Assembly: GCA_021234155.1 (NCBI GenBank) | Contig: JAJEKV010000020.1 | Location: 9,428,142-9,492,141, forward strand | Origin: Isoetes taiwanensis | Lineage: Eukaryota; Streptophyta; Lycopodiopsida; Isoetales; Isoetaceae | Length of the DNA stretch: 64,000 nucleotides | Direction: 5' to 3' | Shown: positions 1 through 11,445 of the stretch, piece by piece | Layout: every line of letters begins with the position of its first letter | Position numbering within the stretch: the first letter of the stretch is position 1 | Program-made: the position numbers and the translations under genes | The notes under the pieces: generated by a model | Told to the model about the DNA's origin: nothing | Seen by the model: only the letters and a program-made list of their open reading frames with translations | The model's database searches: none

Positions 1-1300
1 TTGACAATTTGAAGCAACTCCTCCATGTATTTTATGTTTTTCAAATCTGATTTTGTCACTGTTCTAGCAGGGAAACATACTTCTGAAACCCACTGCTGTC
101 CCTCACAATCAAAGCCCAAAATATCATGACTCCAACCTACTCGGTATCCGTCGCTGCACTTCCAATACTCAGGCTCACCTTACTTAGCCTGCAGTTCTGC
201 TTTATTGCCCACGGATGGTGCAAATATATGGCCATTATTAAGCTCGACCCATGGCCAACCCATATACGTCAACCTACTAGTTGCTATTGTCGGGGTCAAA
301 GAACATGTGATGTACCCTTGTTTTCTAGTCGCAGATGATGCGGCGAAAATGATGTTGCAGAATTGAAGTTCTGCTCAAATGCTTGTTTCTTTTAGGGCGT
401 AAAACCGTTGTCTTATTCAAGACCCTGAAGGCCAGTACGTTACGTGGCCAAACTAGTTTAACATCTGCGGAGGCTACAATGGCATTCAAGGTTGTAGAGG
501 ATGCAGTGTCAAGCTGGTTTCTGGATGAATTATGATTTCCAGACGATGACATAGTGGCGACACTCACAAACGAAGTCTTCATAGCACACATTCTAGAAAA
601 TACCAAGGCATATCTTCTGCTCCTAAAACTAAGCCAAAATTGTCCTCGCTTGTCACCTTCTTTGATAGAGCTTTCCACTAATCAAACATTTTTGGATGTT
701 CAGGTGTCAGGCACATTGAGATTGAATATAACTAGTGACAACAAGGTCGTGAAGACGTGAAATGCTTGCAACAAGGTAGTGTCAAACAATCTCTGTGACT
801 CGTGCAGGAACGACGACATGAGGGAAGAGTTAACAATGTTCGGCGACATGAAAGTGCATCCAAGATGCTACACGTCACAATGGTAGGAGCATTGCTTGAC
901 AAATTTCTCGGTTATCTATTAGGAGGCGCATTAGCTACAATGAAGGCAGATCCTCGATCATTGCGCCAAAGCGTACTGAAGAGTCGGGGTAAATGCACGT
1001 TTAAGCTCAACCATTGACTCCAAATCATGGCCTTTGATAGGGCCTAGGCTCAGAACCCGACCCATAACTATTGAGCAACAAAAGACATGCTTTTTCATTT
1101 TTAAGTAGCTTTACTTTGCTTACAACTTCCATTATTTCATGTAGCATAGTTTGGAACTTGTAATGTACCTATAAATGATAAGGCTACATTGTGAAATCAC
1201 ACTACCGAGTGTTATTAGGCAAAAAGTTGAAAACCTGTAAATAGTAAATAATAAAATAGATTGAGCTTAATAATATCCTAAACATTTTAAATCACTATTA
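1..1300. other. No supported gene
   Basis: Short open frames occur on both strands (for example 325-678 minus and 554-760 plus), but none shows a recognisable domain or sensible splice sites. The sequence is AT-rich toward 1080-1300. It is probably old repeat sequence, since a LINE 3' end follows directly. Confidence 0.4.
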
Positions 1301-1302
1301 TT

Positions 1303-2699
1303 CTAATATTTAGTATTTAAACCCAATTGAAAAATGAGAATGAGAATGAGAATGATTTTGTATCGTCCACTGAGGCCAATCGACCTATGGAACCCATAAG
1401 CCCACAACAAACTTATTACTTGTCGGGTTAAAAAACCCCCACCAAAGGGTTTCGAGGGAAACCCGTGTGCGAATAAGAATGATGTCAAACTGTACAAGTA
1501 TACATCAATGTATATATACATGTCAAGTGTGTGCCCGAGGGACATAGGCGATCCGCATGTCCATAACCTCCTCAAGGTATGATCCTAGCATCCGCATCCC
1601 GGATCGTGCTCAAAGTCACACATGTAGCGGTGGCCGGGCGATACAGCTCAAACATAAGCGTCCGGAATTTGATCATATCTTTGGGCAACTTTGAAGGGTA
1701 TGAGATTCATCGACTCCCATTTGGCGACGTTAATGAGCACGTCGGCGTGGCTCACCAATCCATCCGCCTGATCTCAATTCGAACATGATGTGCCCTCAGG
1801 CGCGAATGGAGGCAATGAGTCTGCGCCTTTTTCATGGGCAAAGTGGGTGCAGGTGGCATTCGGGGCCTCCTCGTTCCAATGTGGGGATTTATGTGGCGCT
1901 AGTAATGTCTTTGTCTTGACATGTTCAAGGGCATTGGCATCCCAAAGCTTCCGGAGGAAGTACACGTCAAGATATTGCCTCAAGCTATGGCGATCGCCTC
2001 TGTTTGCACATGTATGCACCCGATGTTCTGCACATTCCATCCTAGCCAACCATTGAGCTCTCTTTTCCCTCCGGCCCGAGGCCTTGCTGACTGCTGACCC
2101 ATTAACCATGATATAAGCTAGTTTTAGGAGACGAGCATCGGCCCATATTGACCACAACCACGAAAATAGACAATGTGGATCAAAGGGGCAGCCCTCTGAG
2201 AAGAGAGAGGCAAGAATCTGTCTCCCGCGGTAGAATTTGATATGGGGTGCGGGACTTCCGGGGTGCTCGTGCTAAGAAGGCTTTCGACTCAAGCCCAAGT
2301 CATTCCAAGTAGCAAGTGATACCTTGGGCCCCATACTTCCACCAGGTATAAAAGGACAGCTCTTTGAACAGTGTGGACCGATGGGCCCAATCATACAACC
2401 CCTGCTCTATGACTATTGTTTTGCATTGCATATAGTGCCTTCCTGCCGTCACTGTAGAACAGGTATGGATGTGTCCAAAGTGCATATTAGAAGGAAACTC
2501 CACTCCCAAATATTTGTATGTGGATGCAACTTCCACATTCCGGCCTCGAATTGAAGGAGGGGACCCTCGGATGGCGTGAAGATGATATGAAAACCACCTT
2601 AGTCTTGGCCAGGTTGACGTGCATATCAGTCGCCCGAGAATGTGTCGTGGCATCGAGATGTCGTTGCATATCTGGCGGTGTGTAAGCTAGGAGGTCCAC
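1303..2699 (-). mobile_element. Decayed LINE (non-LTR retrotransposon), 3' half
   Basis: Read on the minus strand from 2699 down, the translation gives the RT thumb region of a LINE (LLAYTPPDMQRHLDATT, then NLAKTKVVF). A frame change leads to a second frame with YKYLGVEF, then a frame at 2157-1774 that looks like the post-RT region. Several frameshifts and stops make it a pseudogene. The 3' end carries a short GAGAAT tandem tract on the plus strand at about 1332-1354, a kind of simple-repeat tail found in some LINE clades. The upstream RT palm and endonuclease are absent here. I infer 5' truncation. Confidence 0.7.
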
Positions 2700-2785
2700 A
2701 TCAATGATATATTAACCGTCTGATGATCCGATAGAGAAGGTGGGTATAAAAATCACTCGTGGGGTTGAAAAAGTAGTGTCCGGAC

Positions 2786-2835
2786 GTCTGCTTGCTTTGC
2801 TTTGCTTTTGCTTTGTCGAATTGCTTTGCTCGTTC
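2786..2835. repeat. TTTGC-type low-complexity tract
   Basis: A run of GCTTTGCTTTGC and GCTTTTGC units interrupted by a few bases. The same unit reappears at 5475-5935 and 9226-9260, so it is a local repeat theme. Confidence 0.6.
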
Positions 2836-3399
2836 TTCAAAGACAACAATCGGTGAATTCCCCCAAACTTCGATCCTCCTACCCGGATCGATGACATGGC
2901 TGTCCGATTATTGGGGAATCGATTCTGGTTGGCTTTAAGGGAGGAATGATGGAGTGTAATTGCAAAATTGAAGGAGGCAAAAGGGTTGGAACTGTCCCCT
3001 TGCCATTCCTTTAATTTGGTTACGGTGGAGAATCAACGATTGGAGTTTCTCATATTCATAATTTGAATGGATGAAGATGAGAAGAGACCGATTTTTCGTG
3101 GAAATTGATCTTTGTAAAGAGGGAATCAAGGAAACGCTAAAAAGGGAATTGATGGGTTTTACCGCTAATTCAAAGAATTAAGCCCTCGGTGTGAGAAGAA
3201 TTCGGGGAGATTTCAAAGGATATGCATGATTATTTTGAGGATCCCGACAAAACATGCCAATGCTTTAGATAAGAGGCTATTGTGGGATGATTTGTAGAAA
3301 AAGATAAAACCAAATGTACCTTTACAAGTAAGCGTTGCATTTTCAAAAAAGAGAGACAAAGGTTATGCAAAAAAAGTGATTGCTAATGTGAAGGAAACC
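2836..3399. other. No supported gene
   Basis: No domain, convincing splice pattern or terminal repeat was seen in this stretch. It separates the LINE relic from the plus-strand transposase-like relic. Confidence 0.35.
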
Positions 3400-6300
3400 T
3401 ATAAATGTTATTAAAAGCAACCGTAAAGATTGACATTCCGGCAAAGAAAAAGGTCAACTTTATAAAATGGTTACATCCACAGAGAATAAACTTAATCATT
3501 CTCGCAAAGAGCTGGCCGCTTGAAGTGCCTAGAAAATCTATTTTGCACCCTATAGAAGAAGAGTAATGGCGTAAAGGGAATCGGGTCCTCGGTCTATGTT
3601 TTTGAGGAAGAAAAAGGTCCCGACTGTCCGGTGATGAAGTGAAAAAAGGTTGTCTGCGGTTTCGGACTGAAAACACAAGAGTTTCTCCATACAAAAAACA
3701 TGTGAGGAAGTTTAAGAAGAAAATGGCAATAAAGTTGACCATCCAATCCATTTGCTTGAGGTCTCCTGTGTATTTATATCCGGAATGTTTACAGTCATTT
3801 GTTAATTTGTAGTGTTTGATAAAACTTTTCATGTTGAAGTTGAACAATTTATGCTTCACATGTTTTATGTATGAATTTGCTATATCGCATTGTTTCAAAT
3901 TCCCTATTATTTTTTATAAATTTGCATTCTTAATGTCTCAAAGATCTTTGATTAATTACTTATTATGATTGATTTGCTTCATTGTTTCGCAAGATTTAAA
4001 TGATTTTGTTTTATGCATTACAAAATGAATTTTACATGTTGTCTGTGACTCCAGTTCTATATGGCTTTCAAGCAACAATATCCATATCAACATTGCACAA
4101 CAAACATTTGAGAGGTCAAGCCTTCATTTGTTAGAAGACTTCATGAGAGGGAAACTTGCTCATTGTCCAAGATCACATCCATTTGAATTTGTTCTTCAAA
4201 CACCTGAATGTAATAAGAAAGGTAACCCTAGAGGTGTTCATGAAAATTGTTCCCAATTGCGGTGTGTGTGTGGAGAAGGAGATGAATGCAAAGCTAAATT
4301 GATGACTTACAAGTCTACTAGTGAGTTGTGGAGGGAACTTGTATGTGAAAAGCAAGATCCCTTAGAAGAATGGCACAAGCATTCTCAGTTCGATGGTTGC
4401 TTGTAAATCTTGTGGTTTGAAAAGGTACATTTAACATTCATGTATATCTATTTTGGAAATGAGCAAACGTTGTAGCTTCGGGATTGCCAATGGCCCAAAG
4501 GAAAAGACAATGAAAGACATTTACGTTGAGTGGAAACAGGTTTGAGAAGGTATATTAATTTGTTTTAGTGTTATTTACTTTTTCAAACTTGTTTAGGGAC
4601 CTAACATCAAAAATTGTCTGGCGTATTGCGAAGAGCCCTGTAATTTGAAGGAGAGTTGGTCGTAAGGGGGGGAAAAAAAACCAACTAAAGTCACAAGATT
4701 AGCATACAAGTCTCCGCCTCCAAGACAAGAGTTTATTCAAGATGCCAACAAGACACTTGTGCAATTTGTTCCACATAATTACACTAAGACATTGTGCAAA
4801 GCAATTTAAGCAATGCTTAGCCAACTTTCCAAAAGAATACTATTGTATCAAGAGAATTGATTTTTCTTTGAGAACTATAGCCTCAAAATGAGAAGGAAGT
4901 ACAATCATGCCATTGGCATACCACCAAATTACTATTCTTGTTCACATTACCTATAGACATCCTCACGTAAAAGGAAGAGGAAGAATTTAGGAACAACAAG
5001 ATCTTGTCGGATCGAGAAACAAGTTCAGGCACAGATCGAAGAATAATTAAGGAGACACATTTTTACATTTTGATTGCAAGGAGCATTCAACCCAGTTTGT
5101 CAACCATCGCTTGAAAGTCCATGCATGTTGGCTGAAACAAATGAATATAGAGTACGCTGAAACCATGTTTTTGGAGTGATGGTTGCACATCTCAATTCAA
5201 AGGTGCCGACCCTTCCTCGGTACATAGGTAGAAATTTTGTGAACAATCCTACTCGGAATATTTATGGTGTTTTTTTGCAAGTTCTCATGGTAAAGGAGAA
5301 CATGATGGAGTCGAGTTGTTTTGAAATTAATTCTAGCAAAGGAGCAAATCAAGTATGATTCCCCGCTTTGCAATGTGCTAAGGATGCGGTGGAATTCCTA
5401 AAATGGTACATTGAAAACCATCCTTGTGCCAATGAAAAAAAGAGGTATTTTCCGTAGCTGGCTGGTAGTGTTTGCTTTGATGGAATGCTTTGATGCTTTG
5501 TTTTTGCTTTTGCTTTGACTAACTTTGCTTTTGAATTGGCCTTGCATATGCTTTCTGCATTCATTAAATTTGCTCGCATTTGCTTTTCTGTGATTTATCT
5601 TGGCTTTCATTCAATTCGTTGGTTGTCTCATTACTTTTTTCTCGCTTTGATTATCTTTGCTCGATGGAATTGCTTTGATGCTTTTGCTTTTGCTTTTTGC
5701 TTTTGCTTTTGCTTTGATTAATGCTTTGATTAACTTTGCTTTGAATTGGCTTTGCATTTGTTTTCTGTGATTCATTAAATTTGCTCGCATTTGCTTTTCG
5801 CATTTATGTTGGCTTTCATTCAATTCGGTGGATGTCTCATTACTTTGATTCTGCTTTGATTATCTTTGCTAACAATTTGCTCTTTGCATTTTTTCCTAAT
5901 TTGCTTTGCTTTGCTTTTGCATTAACTTGCTTTGAGTCAATGCTTTCCGTGTACTTTGGAATATTGAAGCTAAGGACATAGATAAGTCTGAAAAAGAAGG
6001 AATGGAAAACTTTTGAATGGGAGCTCAAAGTTACATAAGCATTAGGGGCACTTTGATAGGAAGGATCCAACAAAAGTGAGTACCGGATGCCTTGCTTTGT
6101 TTTGCCAAGCATGTTTTCATGGAGATTGGGATAATTGCATTAACAAGAGAAGGATAGGAGGCTGGAAAGAAGGTGTATTAAAACCAAAAGAAGTACAAAC
6201 CAAAGGGAATGTAGAAGACAAATTATCCAATGAGGAGGAGGAAGAAGAAGATGATGATGATGAGGGTGAGCTTGATTACCTCAAAGGACATCTTAGAAGT

Positions 6301-6660
6301 TGGGGATAACTTTGCTGTGACCGCAGTAAGAAAATAATGATGAGGGTGTCGACTTTTACTTCATGCGTATTGTCTCGAGACAAAGCAAACATTGCTGATT
6401 CTTATGTTGATGAGTGGGGAATGTATACAATGTTGGAGAGGTTATAGTATCAGGCCACTACTATCAAAGAATTGGACACTCTAACTTTTCAATTCTTTGG
6501 TGGACAAGCGGTGGCTTCAATTTACGTACCACTTGGTAAGGCATGTTAAGTTTGACATGAATGATATTGGTGGCAAACATGTACATGTTAGGAGAAGAGA
6601 GACACGCCGTAAAAATCATGTCATCTTTAATTGCTTAGAATGAGTTCAATGCTCGATTTG
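3400..6660 (+). pseudogene. Decayed transposase-like gene of the GKGxHDGAG family
   Basis: The plus strand carries broken pieces, in the right order, of a large transposase-like protein family common in mosses, ferns and some animals. There is a cysteine-rich stretch (4128-4406, with CVCGEGDEC). An RNase-H-like segment with LPRYIGRNFVNNP (5211 on) leads in a shifted frame to HGKGEHDG near 5290. A helical piece PALQCAKDAVEFLKWYI (about 5360-5410) follows. After the repeat block comes FCQACFHGDWDNC with NKRRIGGW (6100-6165), an acidic run, and DEGVDFYFMRIVS (about 6340). Stops and frame changes occur between every piece, so it cannot encode a working protein. The family match is from memory of its motifs. 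Confidence 0.6.
5475..5935. repeat. TTTGC low-complexity block with internal 148-bp duplication
   Basis: The block is dominated by TTTGC and TTTTGC units. Within it a longer segment is present twice as diverged direct copies, about 5514-5661 and 5725-5871 (offset about 211 bp). Both copies contain TTGAATTGG, ATTAAATTTGCTCGCATTTGC and CATTCAATTCG blocks. It interrupts the transposase-like relic between the GKGEHDG part and the cysteine-rich part. The minus strand reads as a Lys-Ala-rich frame, which I treat as an artefact. Confidence 0.75.
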
Positions 6661-7049
6661 GGTTTCGGTTCACAAGTGCATAGTACAAAACATCGACATT
6701 CATATTGATATTGTTTAGCGGTTTACATAATAGAGTGCACAATGATGTGCATTCAAAATCGGCAACAGGGAAAAAATTTATGTATGCGGGTATATTCACA
6801 TCTAACATTACATTGCACAATGATGTGCATTCAAAATGTGGCAACCAGAAGAAAAATTTTATGGTTGCGGTATTTTTCACATCTTACACTTTTCTTGACA
6901 TTCCTTAACATCCATTGCCTCACAACTGTCTTTCCGTGAACCTCAAGAGAGAACTCCGTTAAGGTAAGAAGATATGGCAAGCTAAGCAAATCAAGCAAAT
7001 CAAGCAAAAAAAATAAATTGCTTTACGGAAGTTCCATCATGGCAACCAG
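6661..7049. other. No supported gene
   Basis: The stretch contains a short near-duplication (AATGATGTGCATTCAAAA at about 6741 and again at about 6819) but no recognisable coding region. It lies between two convergent gene relics. Confidence 0.3.
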
Positions 7050-7760
7050 CAAGCGTTCACAGAATAGCCCATCTTGGATTCTCCCACACATGCTTGGAAC
7101 ACAAATCCAAAATATCAAAGTCTTCTTGTTTGACAATTTACGGGGCAAGATGTTCTTTCACAAATTTTGTAGGCTCGGGGACTTTCAGCCAACCAAACAA
7201 TACATCCTTCATCTTTTCAAACCATTACATTGCCCTCATCAAACCGGGAAATGAGCTAACTATTAAAGAATGGTACAATTGGTGAAAAAGATTTATCTGA
7301 GAGAATCATCCACCAACAAGACATTCTTCATTTCAGATATGCTTCAATGACATAAGAAAGTGGCTTCAAATAGGACCGGCTTATGCGGATTGGTCGGGTG
7401 TGGATAAGGCAATTTCAAACATTGTGCTCCTTCCCAAATGAACTTGAACTTAATAAGATAATGCATAGCAACATCTAGCCGCAGCACTCAATGATGTTGT
7501 AGCGGTTCATCGCGGACCAAATAGCAATTTTCAAAAATGTTCTAGGGCCCAGTCCATGAAATTATGCAACCTCGGGTGCGCAAACCAGCACTTTGTTGGT
7601 CAGGCGGTTTCTTGATTTTGCGTGTATTGGTGTTCTCGTGTTTGTCATGCTTATGCCAACTCTTCATAAGCACACCATTCAAATCAAGGACCAACAGTTT
7701 GTCTTTGTGCCTCCCTACAAACAAGAGATACATTTTAAAAACACTTTAGACACAAACTAA
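7050..7760 (-). pseudogene. Decayed FCP1-like (HAD-family) phosphatase domain
   Basis: Minus-strand frame 7733-7542 begins DKLLVLDLNGVLM, the motif I block of the FCP1/NIF HAD phosphatase fold with the second Asp of DxDxT replaced by Asn. In shifted frames further on come KIAIWSAMNRYNI (the FCP1 WSS/A-type block), GKE and NVLLVDDSL (the conserved DD block). Stops separate these, so it is a pseudogene. It lies downstream of minus-strand coiled-coil and RING-like pieces (9158-7960), and I infer they were one gene. Related FCP1-like relics occur at 25.8-26.5 kb and 61.7-62.4 kb. Confidence 0.6.
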
Positions 7761-7959
7761 GATATGACATTGTCAACTATGAAAAGATTACAGATTCACA
7801 TATTCAATGAAAACATTTTATTTTAATGAAAAAAGTTTACGTATTTGACCAAAATAACATGACCAAAATAACAGATGGTAACTTTTCCTGCAAATAACAT
7901 GACCAAAACTTTTCAACAAAAGCAATTTTCACAAATAAAGCAAAGCAAATAAATAATAC

Positions 7960-8193
7960 TTACTTTCTTATGATGATTCTTCGTTTCTTTGTTCTTCTTT
8001 TTTCTTCTCCTTCATTTGCATTGGTCTCTAAGCCAAGTTCTTCAAAGAATTTCATTGGGACATCCATAGAACAATCCAGGCATTTTTTATTCTCTACAAG
8101 AAGCAGGCTGCAAATTAAATGATAAGCATGTTGGCATGGTAGCACTGCACTAATCTTGTAGTCATCTTGGAAAGCTAATCCACATGCGAACAT
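7960..8193 (-). pseudogene. RING-like zinc-finger exon relic
   Basis: The frame reads MFACGLAFQDDYK, then PCQHAYHLIC and KKCLDCSMDVP. The C-x(n)-C-x-H-x2-H-x2-C-x(n)-C-x2-C spacing resembles the second half of a RING or RING-like finger, followed by a basic tail (KRRTKKRR). It sits between a coiled-coil relic (8280-8710) and an FCP1-like relic on the same strand. Such fingers are common in transposon-borne plant genes. Whether it was ever expressed is unknown. Confidence 0.45.
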
Positions 8194-8279
8194 GGTATTT
8201 CATAACACAATGGCAACCTTTGCTTTGCAATAACTTGAACCTAATACAGGAGGCATTTACACTACTCAAGTTATAGCAA

Positions 8280-8710
8280 TTAGCCCACGTAATTCTTCCA
8301 TTTGAGCGGGTCCCTTTCTAGCACTCCATGTAATGCTTCCAATTCATTCTTCTTCTCAACTTGATGATCATCCACCTTTTCAATAAGGCTCTCTAATTTC
8401 CCAATAGAATTTCTCCCCGCATCAAGTCCTCGCATCAAGTCCTCAATTCTTTTCTTATCAGTCGGACTTTTCTACTTTGGATTCCAAAAATTGATCTCAG
8501 CCTGCAACCTGCTTATGTCTTCTCGCTTGCTTGGCGATCCCGGCAATATCTCTCTCATTCACATAATACGTTTTGGGGTGATCTTGCTTGCAATGTCTGC
8601 GGATCTTTCTTGCACAATTCAAATTCACCCTCCAACCTATTCACTTCTTCATCCCAAGACCCTAACATTAAACATTAAGCTACCGTTTAGCAAAGGGCGG
8701 CACGAGTAAA
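8280..8710 (-). pseudogene. Coiled-coil segment of the same minus-strand relic
   Basis: Minus-strand translation ends RIEDLMRGLDAGRNSIGKLE, then IEKVDDHQVEKKNELEALHG and KWKNYVG before a TAA at 8282-8280. The pattern is charged and heptad-like. Upstream, in shifted frames, are SWDEEVNRLEGEFELCKKD and ISRLQAEINFW. At least two frame breaks are needed to connect them. No domain name can be given. Confidence 0.4.
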
Positions 8711-8816
8711 CTGTTGTGCATTACTTGGCTTCAATGGTGTGGGATTTGGTGTGGTTCTTCTGCTGCTGCACGGAGAGAATTCAAGCTGCCGAGGGAATGT
8801 TTTGGTTCGAGCTTAA

Positions 8817-9158
8817 CTAGCTTCCTTGGGTTTTGTCAACTTGTTCTTTAAATGAAACCGGTTTATCTTGTGTTTCGTCGGGGTTAAGAGCTGCTTCGAC
8901 TACAATTCTCCCAAGTAAATGCAAAGCAAAATTTCTTCTGAGCTCATTGTTCGCCCGGACCATGAGGATAAGCTTCGAGATAAGAAAATCTAGCAGTTCT
9001 TCTTTTAAATGAGGCTTCACATAAAATTTCTTAATTTTAGTCGGTGAAGCCATGATTCCGCATCGATTCCCCAATCCTGCGTCCCGATAAATTTGATCCT
9101 CCAACCATTTAATCCATTTCAGCGGTACCATTCCTTCGCCCGAAAACTTCATCGCCAT
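8817..9158 (-). CDS. Unrecognised 113-residue open frame, probable N-terminal piece of the 9.2-7.05 kb relic
   Basis: This is an uninterrupted frame beginning MAMKFSGEGMVPLKW and containing a leucine-rich helical stretch (LLDFLISKLILMVRANNELRR). No known domain was recognised. It is on the same strand as, and just upstream of, the coiled-coil, RING-like and FCP1-like pieces. I infer it could be the first exon of that decayed gene, with a TTTGC tract directly upstream. Confidence 0.3.
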   Translation of the reverse strand: MAMKFSGEGMVPLKWIKWLEDQIYRDAGLGNRCGIMASPTKIKKFYVKPHLKEELLDFLISKLILMVRANNELRRNFALHLLGRIVVEAALNPDETQDKPVSFKEQVDKTQGS

Positions 9159-9280
9159 CGCCGGAGAGGTAGTTATGGCGCCAAAATTCGATTCCGAAGC
9201 TCGCAGAAATGTGAACCGAAAAAGTTTGCTTTTGCTTTGCTTTTTTTTGCTTTTCAGCGTTTTTTTGCAAACTAGTGATT

Positions 9281-9634
9281 TTATACCCGGGTGAGCTCCA
9301 TCGCCCCATTATCGACAAGCCGACTCTTCAATTGATCAATGTAAAGCCCAAACAATGTTGGGGGAGAGGGCATCCCCGGCGAACCCCAGGACACTACTAT
9401 CAAATGGTTGGTTTGTCTTGTCCGTACAACCGACCGAGCATCTTTCATATAGCTCGTACATTTGCATTCGTAAATCTTGGGAACCCCATTTGTTGGAGTC
9501 TTGCCCATAGTTTTTCCGGAGGCACGCAGTGTCAAACGCGCCGCCCAAAATCCTGAGCCAGCAACAATATAGATCCCGATCGGCGGCGGTTCTAACGTCT
9601 TCAATCGGGAGTTATAGCGTGAAGATGTGGTCAA
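9281..9634 (-). mobile_element. LINE reverse-transcriptase fragment
   Basis: The minus-strand frame contains TMGKTPTNGVP, SVVRTRQTNHLIVVSWG and PSPPTLFGLYIDQLKSRLV. These match the block before the catalytic YxDD of LINE RT (G-x-P-x-SPTLFxLYIxxL). The adjacent frame carries FDTACLRKNYGQ, the preceding RT block, so a frameshift separates them. Endonuclease and C-terminal parts are absent. This is a short dead fragment. Confidence 0.7.
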
Positions 9635-10149
9635 TGGTTGAGTGCCGGGTCTGAATCCCGCCTCGGGTGAGGGCCCACACCTCTCGGCCTACGCCCGGCC
9701 CGTCGGCCGCGCTTTCGAGAATCAGGAGCCATTTTTTAGGAAAGCATAAATTAAAATACAGTCTCTATAGAAGATGTCATTCGTAAGAAGGCATAAATTA
9801 GAACATAAACTTAGTCTATGCCCCTTCCACAGAATATCCAAAACCCACAAACTGTGGCTGTCCATCAAAAAATAAGATGGGGTCAAACCCCATTTTCCAC
9901 ATCATCCAAAGGTGGGCTGAAATGTATTCCATTGAAGTCAAATAAGTACATACAAGGTACTTAACAGCAACTGAACATGCATTGTCCACAGAATAAAGCA
10001 ACTCCATTGATGTTCAACAGTAGGGTTGACTGCAAGACAACGTCCACTTCTAATACAGAAAAACATATGAAAACGGATTGGAGAAGAGGAAGTCTGCACT
10101 GCACCACCTAGCTGCATGTCGCCCACATCATATCAATAAATCATTTCAC

Positions 10150-10320
10150 AAGGAGATCCACACAGCAGTCATGTTGTCCATCACATGAAACAGAGAAATA
10201 ACATGACGAAGCATGGGGACTTGAACCCCACCGACATAAGCCGGTCCCACGATGCTTTGCCTAGCATAATGCAACTCCCCAAAGGGCGTTCCATTATGCC
10301 AGGGGGCTAATCCCATGCAA
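10150..10320 (-). mobile_element. Possible tRNA-derived SINE head
   Basis: On the minus strand there is an A-box-like TGGCATAATGG (10301-10291) and a good B-box-like GGGTTCAAGTCCC (about 10229-10216), the two internal Pol III promoter boxes. The spacing is longer than in a tRNA, so the A box assignment is uncertain. No clear 3' tail or target duplication was found. Confidence 0.35.
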
Positions 10321-10614
10321 GTGCTCAAGCACACCAATGCTAATGCAAGTTCCTCATCATTTAAAGCTTTTTCATTTTCTTAATGCAGAATCCATGCTGC
10401 AGCCACACAGTGCAATGCAACTACAAAGAAAAGAATAACAGAAAATGAATCATAATCCCATAACAAAACAGTCCAGATCAATTGCTCGTGATGTTTAACG
10501 CCTGTGCATGCCTCCTCGCCAACCTGTCCTTTCCCTGCGCAATTGTTAGAGGTAGAATTTATAACATGGCAAACCTGAAAGCTAGAGAAGCAACCTGTCA
10601 ATGTGCCTCAACTC

Positions 10615-11031
10615 CTACAGCAGCAAAGCGTGTGCCAAGTTCATTTGGCTCCTGAGAGCTTGCCTCTCCCTCGCCGATACTGCAACTTCATCCCACTCCA
10701 TACTTCCAATGGTCTCCTCCAGCTCATGGAATAGGTGGCCCAGCTGCATACGAAGCAAGCGCACAGAAGCTGCAATTGTCTCTACAAGGGTGTTTACATT
10801 GACAACACTAGTCAGCAGCTCCGATGCCACATGAGCCCGCTCAGCATCTGCAGATGCTACATCAGGATGTGGAAGGCTAGTGGAAATCAGGTTTTCTACA
10901 AAGAGGGCCTGAGGGAGTGGAGGTTCAGGAGGCCTATCAGGAGGAGTGAAGGACTCCACCACTCTTGCTGCCCATTCTCCAGATGGGCAACGGAAGGCAT
11001 TGGCACCGGCATGTCCCTGCATGCACATCAA
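10615..11031 (-). CDS. Unrecognised open frame downstream of the Replitron-like gene
   Basis: A 138-residue frame with a proline-rich stretch (PPDRPPEPPLPQ) and a helical second half (LETIAASVRLLRMQLGHLFH). A pyrimidine-rich tract ending GCAG lies just upstream at about 11040-11070 and again near the frame start, so it may be a spliced 3' exon. It is on the same strand as the Replitron-like gene and separated from it by a MITE. Membership in that gene is inference. Confidence 0.3.
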   Translation of the reverse strand: MMCMQGHAGANAFRCPSGEWAARVVESFTPPDRPPEPPLPQALFVENLISTSLPHPDVASADAERAHVASELLTSVVNVNTLVETIAASVRLLRMQLGHLFHELEETIGSMEWDEVAVSARERQALRSQMNLAHALLL

Positions 11032-11124
11032 ATCAGTCCTCTAAACCTGCAGCAATCAAGTCATGCAAAAAAAAAAAAAGGGTAGCTGCAAACATAAAGC
11101 AAAGAAATGCAAACATACCATCAG

Positions 11125-11443
11125 GGTAAAAGCATGTTAAGGTGTCCCTTCAAAAGTATTATTTAGTGACTAAAAAAGTACCTAAAAAGGTACCCAGGAC
11201 TGGGTACTGGGTACCTGTGTAATATGTCAATAAAAGGTACATTTTAAAACTTTTATATATATTTTGGTCTTCGATAGCATTATATTTATCCTAACTTTGA
11301 ATATTAACACGTCCTTGACTTTTATTTTGAACTTTTGTACTAGTTTTAATGAAAAGAAAAATGAGAAAGTACCCAGTTCTAAAGTACCTAGTGCATGTAC
11401 TTTTGCAGGTTCCAAAAGTGGTACACCTTTACATGCTTTTACC
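11125..11443. mobile_element. 319-bp MITE with 6-bp target duplication
   Basis: Its ends are inverted repeats. The left end starts GGTAAAAGCATGTTAAGGTGT and the right end, reverse-complemented, starts GGTAAAAGCATGTAAAGGTGT (one mismatch in the first 21 bases). It is flanked on both sides by CATCAG (11119-11124 and 11444-11449). It has no coding capacity. It sits immediately downstream of the Replitron-like reading frame, whose last codons end at 11446. Confidence 0.8.
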
Positions 11444-11445
11444 CA

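Noticed and set aside
3383-3898. 171-residue minus-strand protein
   Set aside because: No domain; the plus strand here fits the decayed transposase-like gene better, so the minus frame is taken as a shadow.
5349-5823. Lys-Ala-rich minus-strand proteins
   Set aside because: They are translations of the TTTGC low-complexity block.
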